From an uncultured Lachnospiraceae bacterium (GTDB lineage: Bacteria; Bacillota; Clostridia; Lachnospirales; Lachnospiraceae): DNA of 37,019 nucleotides. The notes under the pieces were generated by a model, which saw only the letters and a program-made list of their open reading frames with translations, was not told the origin of the DNA and searched no databases. The position numbers and the translations under genes were made by a program. The stretch covers positions 1-37,019 of the forward strand of contig CATNCF010000028.1 of the NCBI GenBank assembly GCA_950097145.1, read 5' to 3'. This document shows, piece after piece, positions 24,775 through 33,600 of this stretch (within the stretch, counting starts at the first letter, position 1; every line of letters starts with the position of its first letter).

Positions 24775-25551
24775 ATGAAGAATTATTCAGAGGATGCCAG
24801 CAGGCAGTACCATATCCAGGTGGCAGAAGGAGAAGTTGGACGTTATGTGATTCTTCCTGGTGATCCAAAACGGTGTGAGAAAATCGCGAAATATTTTGAT
24901 GATCCAGTGCTGATTGCAGATAACCGGGAGTATGTTACGTATACAGGAACCCTGGAGGGGGTGAAAGTCAGCGTAACTTCTACTGGAATCGGCGGACCGT
25001 CGGCTTCTATTGCCATGGAAGAACTGTACCGCTGCGGTGCAGATACTTTTATCAGGATTGGCACCTGCGGCGGCATGCAGAAAGATATTAAGAGCGGCGA
25101 CGTGGTAGTTGCAACAGGTGCAATCCGTATGGAAGGAACCAGCCGGGAATATGCGCCTATGGAATTTCCAGCCGTGGCAGATTTGACGGTTACAAATGCT
25201 TTAACGGCAGCCGCAAAGAAAAAGGGTGTGGCATTCCATACTGGTGTAGTACAGTGCAAGGACGCCTTTTATGGGCAGCATGAGCCAGAGACAAAACCAG
25301 TAAGCTATGATTTAATGAATAAATGGGAGGCATGGAAGCGGATGGGGTGTCTGGCTTCTGAAATGGAATCTGCTGCGTTGTTTATCGTGGCAAGTTACCT
25401 GAGAGTCCGGGCAGGTTCCTGTTTCCTTGTGGTGGCAAACCAGGAAAGAGAGAAACTTGGTCTGGAGAACCCTGTGGTTCATGATACAGATACGGCAATC
25501 CAGGTAGCGGTAGAAGCTATCCGGGATTTGATACTGCAGGAGAAACGCTAA
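24775..25551 (+). CDS. udp: Uridine phosphorylase
   Basis: Splits (deoxy)uridine with phosphate into uracil and (deoxy)ribose-1-phosphate. NP-I family, hexameric type: [18 protein letters not shown] near residue 22, [42 protein letters not shown] and [12 protein letters not shown] (the nucleoside-binding EMES motif). 258 residues from ATG 24775, with AGGAGGAGG upstream; an in-frame TTG 24769 is less likely. Immediately after the transporter, linking uptake to phosphorolysis. Confidence 0.93.
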   Translation: MKNYSEDASRQYHIQVAEGEVGRYVILPGDPKRCEKIAKYFDDPVLIADNREYVTYTGTLEGVKVSVTSTGIGGPSASIAMEELYRCGADTFIRIGTCGGMQKDIKSGDVVVATGAIRMEGTSREYAPMEFPAVADLTVTNALTAAAKKKGVAFHTGVVQCKDAFYGQHEPETKPVSYDLMNKWEAWKRMGCLASEMESAALFIVASYLRVRAGSCFLVVANQEREKLGLENPVVHDTDTAIQVAVEAIRDLILQEKR

Positions 25552-25577
25552 GGCAGCCCAGAAAGGAAGTAGAAAAA

Positions 25578-26243
25578 ATGGAAGTAAAAGAAATGATGAA
25601 ACATGTGGATCATACATTACTGACCCAGACAGCTACCTGGGAGGAAATTAAACAGATATGCGACGACGCCATGGAATATGGAACAGCATCCGTATGCATT
25701 CCTCCCAGCTATGTGAAACAGGCAAAGGAATATGTAAAGGATCGGATGGAAGTCTGCACAGTCATTGGATTTCCCAATGGGTATTCCACTACGGCAGTCA
25801 AAGAGTTTGAGACAAAAGATGCCATCCAGAGCGGAGCGTCAGAAATTGATATGGTAATCAATATTGGATGGCTGAAAGATAAGAAATATGATTTGGTGCT
25901 GGAGGAAATCCATACGCTGAAAAAAGCCTGCGGGGATAAAATACTGAAGGTAATTATTGAGACCTGCCTTTTAACAGAAGAGGAGAAGGTGAAAATGTGC
26001 GAACTTGTAACGGAGGCAGGGGCAGATTATATCAAAACTTCTACGGGATTTTCTACGGCAGGCGCGACATTTGCGGACATTGAATTATTTGCAAAAAATA
26101 TTGGAGCCAATGTAAAAATGAAGGCGGCAGGCGGAATTTCTACTTTAGAGGATGCAGAAAAATTCCTTTCTCTGGGGGCAGACCGCCTGGGGACCAGCAG
26201 GATGATTAAATTGGTAAAAGGACAGAGCGCTTCTGGATATTAA
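25578..26243 (+). CDS. deoC: Deoxyribose-phosphate aldolase
   Basis: Converts 2-deoxyribose-5-phosphate to acetaldehyde and glyceraldehyde-3-phosphate. Full-length (221 residues) class I aldolase: VDHTLL near the start, the Schiff-base lysine in YIKTSTGFS (Lys153), and a second lysine in [18 protein letters not shown] lies upstream. It is the final step for sugars released from deoxynucleosides by the phosphorylases of this operon. Confidence 0.96.
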   Translation: MEVKEMMKHVDHTLLTQTATWEEIKQICDDAMEYGTASVCIPPSYVKQAKEYVKDRMEVCTVIGFPNGYSTTAVKEFETKDAIQSGASEIDMVINIGWLKDKKYDLVLEEIHTLKKACGDKILKVIIETCLLTEEEKVKMCELVTEAGADYIKTSTGFSTAGATFADIELFAKNIGANVKMKAAGGISTLEDAEKFLSLGADRLGTSRMIKLVKGQSASGY

Positions 26244-26282
26244 GGAACATTGTATCGTTAGCCTAGAATATGGAGGGTTATG

Positions 26283-26702
26283 ATGTTAGACGAAAAAATC
26301 ACAGAAAAATTAATTGTAACGGCAATCGAACAGCTTGATTACTCCTATACGCCCTATTCTAATTTCAAGGTAGGCGCTGCGCTGCTGGCGGAAAATGGCA
26401 ATATATACAAAGGCTGCAATATTGAAAATGCAGCCTATACGCCCACCAACTGCGCGGAGCGGACGGCTTTTTTCAAAGCAGTCAGCGAAGGAGTAAAAGA
26501 GTTTAAGGCAATTTGTGTGGTTGGCGGAAAAAATGGAGAATTGACAGAATATGCGCCTCCCTGCGGTGTATGCAGGCAGGTCATGATGGAATTTTGTAAT
26601 CCAGATAAATTTCAGATAATCCTGGCGGTGAGTCCGGAACAATATAAAATTTTTACCCTTAGGGAAATACTTCCATTAGGATTCGGTCCGGGAAATCTGT
26701 AA
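26283..26702 (+). CDS. cdd: Cytidine deaminase
   Basis: Deaminates (deoxy)cytidine to (deoxy)uridine, which Udp then cleaves. Homotetramer-type, about 139 residues. Zinc site: CAE in NCAERTAF and PCGVC in APPCGVCRQVMMEF; substrate motif YSNFKVGAALL. Two adjacent ATG codons (26280 and 26283) follow GGAGGG; the second has the better spacing. Confidence 0.96.
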   Translation: MLDEKITEKLIVTAIEQLDYSYTPYSNFKVGAALLAENGNIYKGCNIENAAYTPTNCAERTAFFKAVSEGVKEFKAICVVGGKNGELTEYAPPCGVCRQVMMEFCNPDKFQIILAVSPEQYKIFTLREILPLGFGPGNL

Positions 26703-26746
26703 TTTATTATTTTTGAGAAATACGGAATAGAAAGGGTTTGGTGGCT

Positions 26747-27727
26747 ATGACGACAGAGCAGCTGAAAAAATTACCGAAAATAGAGCTGCACTGCCATTTG
26801 GATGGTTCTCTGAGCATGGAATTTATCCAGAAAAAACTTGGAAAGAGTGTTTCATGCCAGGAGGTTCAGGTTTCCAAAAACTGTGGCAGTTTAGCAGAGT
26901 ATCTGGAAAAGTTTGAACTGCCTTGCCAGTGCCTGCAGGATGCAGAAGGACTGAGAGAGGCGGGATACGATTTCCTGAGAACTGCCAGCCGTGAAAATGT
27001 AGTTTATACAGAGGTAAGGTTTGCTCCCTTACTATCTGTGGGCCTTGGCTTAAATACAGAACAGGTCATTTCCAGCCTGCTAAAAGGTCTTGCCGAAGGA
27101 AAGCGGGATTTTGGCGTGGAATATAACGTTATCACTTGCGCCATGCGCCACCATAGCCCGGAAGACAATTTAGAGATGCTGAAAGCAGCCCGGGAATTTT
27201 TAGGAGAAGGCGTATGCGGGGCAGATTTGGCAGGGGCAGAGGCATCCTATCCAATGAGTAATTTTATTGGACTGTTTGAGAAGGTAAAAAAGATAGGGAT
27301 GCCCTTTACAATACATGCAGGGGAATGTGGAAATGCCTGGAATATTGTCCAGGCAGCAGAAGCAGGGGCAAAGCGGATCGGTCATGGGATTGCTATGGCC
27401 GGGAAGCCGCAAATCCGGCAGATGTGCAGGGAACGGCAGATTGGAATTGAAATGTGTCCGGTCAGTAATCTGCAGACGAAGGCGGCGGAAAGCATGAACA
27501 ATTATCCACTGCGTGAATTTTTGGATATGGGGCTGCTGGTTTCTGTGAATACGGATAACCGGACGGTCAGCGGAACTTCATTGACAGAGGAACTGGAGCT
27601 TGTGCAAAAGGGCTGCGGTGTCAGTGATGAAGAAATACGGCTGCTTCAGAGAAACGCTCTGGAGACAGCTTTTGCAGAAGAATCAGTAAAACACAAGATG
27701 CTGAAACGGCTGACTCAGGCATTTTGA
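26747..27727 (+). CDS. add: Adenosine deaminase
   Basis: Converts (deoxy)adenosine to (deoxy)inosine, the substrate for the purine nucleoside phosphorylase at the operon end. Metal and catalytic residues: HCHLDGS near residue 15, HAGECGN, IGHGIAM and VNTDNRTVSGTS. The second Asp of the more familiar TDDP motif is Asn here; I recall this variant in other Gram-positive members, so it need not mean loss of activity. 326 residues from ATG 26747; an earlier GTG (26741) is close and possible. Ribosome site GAAAGGG. Confidence 0.93.
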   Translation: MTTEQLKKLPKIELHCHLDGSLSMEFIQKKLGKSVSCQEVQVSKNCGSLAEYLEKFELPCQCLQDAEGLREAGYDFLRTASRENVVYTEVRFAPLLSVGLGLNTEQVISSLLKGLAEGKRDFGVEYNVITCAMRHHSPEDNLEMLKAAREFLGEGVCGADLAGAEASYPMSNFIGLFEKVKKIGMPFTIHAGECGNAWNIVQAAEAGAKRIGHGIAMAGKPQIRQMCRERQIGIEMCPVSNLQTKAAESMNNYPLREFLDMGLLVSVNTDNRTVSGTSLTEELELVQKGCGVSDEEIRLLQRNALETAFAEESVKHKMLKRLTQAF

Positions 27728-27785
27728 AAGAGCAGGCAGTGAGGCATCTGTATGATAGAAAGCAGAGAAAGAGAGGTGAAAAAGG

Positions 27786-28973
27786 ATGGGAAAGTATAAT
27801 AGAATTTTTGTGATCGTGTTGGATTCTCTGGGGATCGGCGCAATGCCGGACTCTGAAAAATTTGGCGATACAGGGGTTGATACCTTTGGCCATATTGCAG
27901 AACGGCTGGGGACTCTGGAAATTCCAAATCTTAAGAGACTTGGCATGTTGAACCTCCATCCTACAGGGAACATGGAAGCAGAGGATCATCCGGCAGGATG
28001 TTACATGCGTCTGGGAGAGGCCAGCAATGGGAAAGATACCATGACCGGACACTGGGAAATGATGGGAATCAAGACAGAAAAGCCTTTCCAGACCTTTACC
28101 GATACAGGCTTCCCGCCGGAACTGATAGCAGAACTGGAGAAACGCTGCGGCAAACGGGTGATAGGGAATAAAAGTGCAAGCGGGACAGAAATTTTAGAGG
28201 AACTTGCAGAGGAAGAAATCCGCACAGGAGCTATGATCGTATATACTTCTGCGGATTCAGTCCTTCAGATTTGCGGAAATGAAGAAACGTTTGATCTGGA
28301 GAACTTATACCGCTGCTGTGAGATCGCAAGGGAGATTACCCTGAAAGACGAGTGGAGAGTAGGGCGTGTCATTGCAAGACCATATGTCGGGAAGAAAAAA
28401 GGTGAATTTAAACGGACCAGCAACCGTCATGATTATGCTTTGAAGCCTACCGGACCTACGGTGTTAAATGCATTGAAAGATGCTGGCATGGACGTCATTG
28501 GAATAGGTAAAATTAATGATATTTTCTGCGGAGAAGGTATTACAGAAACCCATCACTCTGACAGTTCCGTGCATGGAATGGAGCAGACAATTGCTATCTG
28601 CAAAGAAGATTTCCATGGCCTTTGTTTTGTGAACCTTGTGGATTTTGACGCATTGTGGGGGCATCGGAGAGATCCGCAGGGATATGGAAAAGAGATTGAG
28701 AAGTTTGATAAAAATCTTGGAGTTTTACTTGAGGAACTGAGAGATGATGATCTTCTGATTCTCACAGCAGATCATGGAAACGACCCCACTTATACCGGGA
28801 CGGATCATACCAGGGAATACGTGCCGTTTCTGGCATATGCAAAAGGAATGAAAGGAGGGGCTCTCGCTCCGGAAGATACTTTTGCTGTTATTGGGGCGTC
28901 CGTTGCAGATAATTTTGGGATTGCAATGCCAGAGGGGACAATTGGGTTCTCTATTTTGGATAAGCTGGTGTAA
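27786..28973 (+). CDS. deoB: Phosphopentomutase
   Basis: Moves phosphate between C1 and C5 of (deoxy)ribose, linking phosphorylase products to DeoC and the pentose phosphate pathway. Alkaline-phosphatase superfamily: metal motif [14 protein letters not shown] at the start, [28 protein letters not shown] and [22 protein letters not shown]. 395 residues, full length. GAGAGGTG upstream. Only 3 nt separate it from the next gene. Confidence 0.96.
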   Translation: MGKYNRIFVIVLDSLGIGAMPDSEKFGDTGVDTFGHIAERLGTLEIPNLKRLGMLNLHPTGNMEAEDHPAGCYMRLGEASNGKDTMTGHWEMMGIKTEKPFQTFTDTGFPPELIAELEKRCGKRVIGNKSASGTEILEELAEEEIRTGAMIVYTSADSVLQICGNEETFDLENLYRCCEIAREITLKDEWRVGRVIARPYVGKKKGEFKRTSNRHDYALKPTGPTVLNALKDAGMDVIGIGKINDIFCGEGITETHHSDSSVHGMEQTIAICKEDFHGLCFVNLVDFDALWGHRRDPQGYGKEIEKFDKNLGVLLEELRDDDLLILTADHGNDPTYTGTDHTREYVPFLAYAKGMKGGALAPEDTFAVIGASVADNFGIAMPEGTIGFSILDKLV

Positions 28974-28976
28974 AGG

Positions 28977-29618
28977 ATGAAGGGAAAGGATAAAAGAGAG
29001 CAGATTGCAAGAATTTTTTTGGCATTAGCAGGCATTTTGCTGGTTGGGGTGGGCATAAGCTTCAACGCAGCAGCTCTATTGGGAAATGATCCAATTGGAA
29101 TTGTATACGATGGAATTAGAAATGCGGCTGGGCTTTCTTCAAAGCAATTGGGAGCTGCATCTAACATTACTAATATTCTGCTGCTTGTGGTAGTGTTTTT
29201 TACAGGCAGACGATATGTTAATATCGGAACTTTAATTTACCTGCTTCCTTATGGCCTGGTGGTAAGTCTCGGGAGTAAATTATATCCCTTGATATTCAGA
29301 ACACAGACGCTGTTTTCCCAAATATGCGGCGCTGCTATAGGGTGTATGCTGCTGTATACAGGTGTTGCAATGTTTATTGTGGCAGATATCGGGCTGGATC
29401 CGTTTACAGGTTTTGTAATGGTAATCCAGGATGCCGTCAAGAAGGAATACCGGGTGGTAAAAATTGGCTTTGATGTTTGCTGTGTTATCCTTGGATTCTT
29501 GCTGGGGGGAAAATTGGGGATTATTACAATTATCACAGCTTTAGCAGCGGGACCTTTGATACAACTGCAGGCTGAGATGATAAAAAAAATAATAGGAAGG
29601 AGAATGGAATTTCAATGA
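28977..29618 (+). CDS. YczE/YitT-like membrane protein inside the nucleoside operon
   Basis: A 213-residue integral membrane protein with about five or six hydrophobic helices. Sequence features such as GISFNAAALLGNDPIGIVYDGI, NIGTLIYLLPYGLVVSLG and ADIGLDPFTGFVMVIQDAV repeat the pattern of the YczE/YyaS/YitT family, which has no established transport function. It is tightly embedded: 3 nt after deoB and overlapping pnp by 4 nt (ATGA). Position suggests a role with nucleosides, bases or phosphate sugars, for example base export, but the sequence does not show it. Confidence 0.75.
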   Translation: MKGKDKREQIARIFLALAGILLVGVGISFNAAALLGNDPIGIVYDGIRNAAGLSSKQLGAASNITNILLLVVVFFTGRRYVNIGTLIYLLPYGLVVSLGSKLYPLIFRTQTLFSQICGAAIGCMLLYTGVAMFIVADIGLDPFTGFVMVIQDAVKKEYRVVKIGFDVCCVILGFLLGGKLGIITIITALAAGPLIQLQAEMIKKIIGRRMEFQ

Positions 29619-30436
29619 ACCAGATTTATGAGAAGACAATGAAATGTGCTGAAATTGTGAAGTCAAAGGTGGATTTTAAGCCAGAAGCGGCGCTGATTCT
29701 TGGCTCAGGATTGGGAGAATATGCAAAGAATATGGATGTAAAAGCAGAGCTGTCCTATTCTGAGATTGAAGGGTTTCCAGTGTCAACGGTGGCAGGCCAC
29801 GACGGACGTTTTCTGTTTGGCTATGTGGAGGGCGTGCCCGTTGTATTGATGAAAGGAAGGGTTCATTACTATGAAGGATATGAGATGTCAGACGTAGTAA
29901 TGCCTACCAGAATCATGGGACTTCTGGGCGCTAAAAAATTAATTCTTACCAACGCTGCAGGCGGTGTGAATCTTTCTTATAAGCCTGGAGATCTGATGAT
30001 GATCACAGATCATATTTCCGCTTTTGTGAAGAGTCCGCTGATTGGTCCGAACTTGGAGGAATTGGGAACCAGATTTCCTGATATGAGCAATGTCTATGAC
30101 ACAGAGTTGTGTGATAAGATCCGGAACGCAGCAGACAAACTTAAGGTTCAAATCCAGGAAGGTGTTTATGTCCAATGCAGCGGTCCGAATTATGAGACGC
30201 CTGCAGAGATTCGGATGTACCGGACCTTAGGGGCAGATGCTGTGGGAATGAGTACCGTGTGTGAGGCAATGACTGCTGCACATATGGGAATGAAAGTCTG
30301 CGGTATTTCCTGTATTACCAATATGGCGGCAGGAATTTTGGATCAGCCTTTGGATCATAAAGAGGTTCAGGAGGTAGCAGACCGGGTAAAAGATACCTTT
30401 GAAAAATTAGTAACGGAAATTATTAAGACCATATAA
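29615..30436 (+). CDS. pnp: Purine nucleoside phosphorylase (trimeric type)
   Basis: Cleaves (deoxy)inosine and (deoxy)guanosine with phosphate to base and sugar-1-phosphate. Class II NP family: ILGSGLGEYA phosphate loop, AGHDGRFLFG, GRVHYYEGYEM, LTNAAGGVN, SGPNYETPAEIR, VGMSTVCEAMTA (Glu) and SCITNMAAGI (Asn). That Glu and Asn pair favours 6-oxopurines over adenosine, which fits adenosine deaminase being upstream. 273 residues. Start overlaps the preceding stop. Last gene of the operon. Confidence 0.95.
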   Translation: MNQIYEKTMKCAEIVKSKVDFKPEAALILGSGLGEYAKNMDVKAELSYSEIEGFPVSTVAGHDGRFLFGYVEGVPVVLMKGRVHYYEGYEMSDVVMPTRIMGLLGAKKLILTNAAGGVNLSYKPGDLMMITDHISAFVKSPLIGPNLEELGTRFPDMSNVYDTELCDKIRNAADKLKVQIQEGVYVQCSGPNYETPAEIRMYRTLGADAVGMSTVCEAMTAAHMGMKVCGISCITNMAAGILDQPLDHKEVQEVADRVKDTFEKLVTEIIKTI

Positions 30437-30441
30437 TAGTC

Positions 30442-30493
30442 CGGGTAAACTTTTCTGGATGATAACCCCAGATCATGCTTATCCCGTATTTTT
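30442..30493 (+). terminator. Operon terminator after pnp
   Basis: CGGGTAA (30442-30448) pairs with TTATCCCG (30479-30486, one bulge), with an inner stem TCTGG/CCAGA, followed by TATTTTT. Confidence 0.7.
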
Positions 30494-30527
30494 AGAGGTT
30501 GTCTATTTTTTTTACCCTTTTTTAAGG

Positions 30528-30569
30528 ATTTTTACTAATTTTTTGGAGATTTTTACTGAAATTTTTACT
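30528..30569 (+). repeat. Triple ATTTTTACT repeat upstream of surface-protein gene
   Basis: ATTTTTACT occurs at 30528-30536, 30549-30557 and 30561-30569 (spacings of 21 and 12 nt) in a T-rich leader. A regulator-binding role is possible; simple low-complexity sequence is an alternative. Confidence 0.6.
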
Positions 30570-30570
30570 A

Positions 30571-30591
30571 GCCGCCGCGTGCTGCGGCGGC
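30571..30591 (+). promoter_or_regulatory. GC-rich hairpin before ribosome binding site
   Basis: GCCGCCGC and GCGGCGGC form a perfect 8-bp GC stem with a 5-nt loop, 8 nt before AAAGGAG. It stands out in the surrounding AT-rich leader and could protect the long mRNA's 5' end or affect translation. No T-run follows, so it is not a terminator. Confidence 0.7.
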
Positions 30592-30611
30592 AGGATGAAA
30601 GGAGAATTTGA

Positions 30612-33600
30612 ATGGAAAAGAAAAGGCAGAGAAGAAGACTATATGCTTTACTGATGGCGTTTTTCATGCTTGTGACGTCTGTTGCAGGTAATGGCAGTCT
30701 TACCGTCCAGGCTGGCACAAATCCAGACGATAATACGTCTGCTTTGGCGGCAGGGGATACGGAAGCCGCACTGGCTGTCTCCGTAGATGACCTGAAACAG
30801 GCGGCTCAAGACGGAAAGAAAATAGTCCTGTATAACACCGGGCAGCAGTCTGTTCTTACAAAAGAAGCGTGGCAGTACACAAATAAAGAGGTAAATTATA
30901 ATGTCGTGCTTAGCGGAGTGGCAACTCCTTCTGATGGCAAGATGGATGTTCCTGACAAGGCAGTACAGCTCGATGTGACTGTATCTCCTTCCGATGGTAC
31001 AGAGAACGCAGTAGATAATTACATATTCAGTTATACTGATGGGGGTAAGACTTATTATCTTACATCAGGTGAAACAGGAAGCAACCTGACGTTTGAAGAG
31101 CAGAGCAGCCAGTACAGCTTATGGCAGCTTGAGGATGCAAAAAACAATGATGCGAATCTGGATGGTTTGTATAACATCAAAAATGCAAATGCGGTATATG
31201 GAACCGGAAAAACACCTCAATATCTGGAAACTTATACCAGAACCGTAGATGATGTGGCTTACAAGTATTTTACTACATACAGTTATGGTTCCAAAGTGAC
31301 CGATCATGGGATTTACCAGTTCCAGTTTTATATCGTGGGCGGAGCAGTAAAACCTGCCCAGCCAGTGGGCTATGTGCTTTATAATAACGCAAACAAGAAA
31401 GCGTTTTCAGCCAATATATCGGAGTCTAACAAGAACTATAACGCTGGCGTTACGCTGGAGAAAAACGCTGCAGGCAGTTTTGATAAGGTAAAAGATACCG
31501 AGGTATGGAAAATCAGTGAGGAAAATACAAATGGAAATGTAGAAATTACTGATTATAAGCAGAACAGAAAGCTCTCTATGGGCGCTAAGTTTGCTAGTAC
31601 GCCTTTCGATGATGTAAATACGGAATGGAAGCTTACGAAACAGGATGACGGTACTTATTATATTGACAATGCAGGCAGAGAAGACAATTTCAGGCTTCAA
31701 TGGCGTGCAAGCGACGATAAGAATACCTATGATTATTTCAGTGCTTACAAAGGAGAAGGGGATAATTTCAAGATGGAACTGGTTCCAGTAACCAGAAGCC
31801 AAATTGAGGATACCCAGGAACCAGAGCCGGGACCAGAACCAGAAGATCCAATTGTCAGCACAAAGAATTATGTGATTTATAATCCGGAGAATAAGGTGGC
31901 TTTTTCATCAGTATATAGTGGCTTCTATGCTACCGGCGTGGCAATGGAGAGCACCTTTGAAAAAGTAATGGAAACCGAGGTATGGAAAGTCAATACCCAT
32001 GAATCCGGGAATGTAAGTCTCAGCCCTTATGCAGGCGGGGAGAACCTTGCCATGGGTGAGCAGTATACCAGTACGCCTCTGGGTGAAAAATATGATAAAT
32101 GGAAACTGGTAGAGCAGGCGGATAAAACTTATTATATTGAAAATGTAGGAAGGGCAGGATACACCCTGCAGTACCAGGCAGAGAAGAAAACTTACAGCGC
32201 ATACAATAAAATTGAGGCGGGTAAAGAAGGATTCTTTAAGATGCAGCTGATTGAAGTGCAGGACAGCCAGATTGAGAAACTTCCAGAGGAGCCGACCCGC
32301 GAGCCAGTTATGGAAGATGGAGCTTACTTCATATACAGCAAAGAAGCAAAAGGCGTTATGTGCTATATCCTTACAGGCGGAGCTGCGAACAAGGTAGATG
32401 CAGAGCCGACAGCAGATAAAAAAGCTGATTTTGGAGAAGGAGATGGAACAGGCGCAGCCGTATTCACTTTTGAATGGCAGAAAGATACTCAGACATATTT
32501 GATCAAGTGCGGAAGTGAATATCTCAGCCTTGATACAACGAATGGCAGGACGCTTTATCGCGCTGCACAGCCGCAGAAAACAGCCAAAAACGGAAGCTAT
32601 TGGATTATCCAGAAGAATGAAGAATTTGGCGGTTATACCATCAAGAACAGCACTGCAAAATCCGGCAGCTCAGACGTATATCTGGAATACTATCCCAGCA
32701 GCGGATTCTGTGCCTATACAGTAAAAGATGCTATCACAAGCATTTACGTATTTGATTTCCTGGATGCAGCAGGCGTAGCCAATGAGGACGGGTATGTGGG
32801 TACTAAGCCTTCACCGAAGCCTTTGCCAGAAGCAGGAAAGTCTTATGTAATTTATAATGAAAGCGGCGCAAGCATTGTAGGAGGTCCGGCAGAAGTTGTG
32901 GATGGTTCTGCGAGAACATTAAGCGCGGCAGTTACCACAAAGGGAGAAGATGGAACACTTTCTCTTGGAAACGGCGGATTCATCTTTGAACTGATCAAAG
33001 AGGGAGATTATTATCTTCTGAAAAACAAAGACAAATATCTGGTAACGAATGCCAAAGAAGAACTGTACTATATGACAAAGGAAGAGGCAGAAGCTGAAAA
33101 AGATACAGAATATGAAGCAGGCAAAAAGTTCAATACAGACTATAAGTGGGAATTGACGCCTACGGAAGACGGTCTTGGATTTACCATTCGGAGCGCTACT
33201 GTAAAATGGGGAAGCTCACCGATCCTGGTAGAATATTTCTCAGGCGGATTCTCAGGTTATACGTTCAAGGCTGGACAGCCGGAAATCTTTACCTTCCAGT
33301 TTATTGAGTGTGAAGATGACCATGGATTCGGCTACGTGTTAAATCCTAAGGTGATCTTTAATTCCCTGACAGAGGCAAATCAGGATATAGACTTTGACGC
33401 AACCTTTACGCTGGATGATATGGGAAAACCTTCTGATTTAAAAGCAGAAGTTACATTTGAAGACAGCAGTAAAAAGACTTATACCCCGGCTATGGATGAA
33501 CCAAAAGAAGAGGGAGAAGTTGTAAAGACTGGTAAAGTGACTGTTCCAAAAGAAGATCTGGTGGGACATACAGAGATGACAATTGTTGTTTCTGCAGTTA

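Noticed and set aside
30528-30569. Possible CRISPR-like repeat array
   Set aside because: Units are only 9 bases, spacings differ (21 and 12), and no cas genes are present.
30512-30718. Minus-strand frame with Lys/Ile/Ser repeats
   Set aside because: The repeats come from the ATTTTTACT DNA repeats and signal-peptide region read backwards; no independent evidence of coding.
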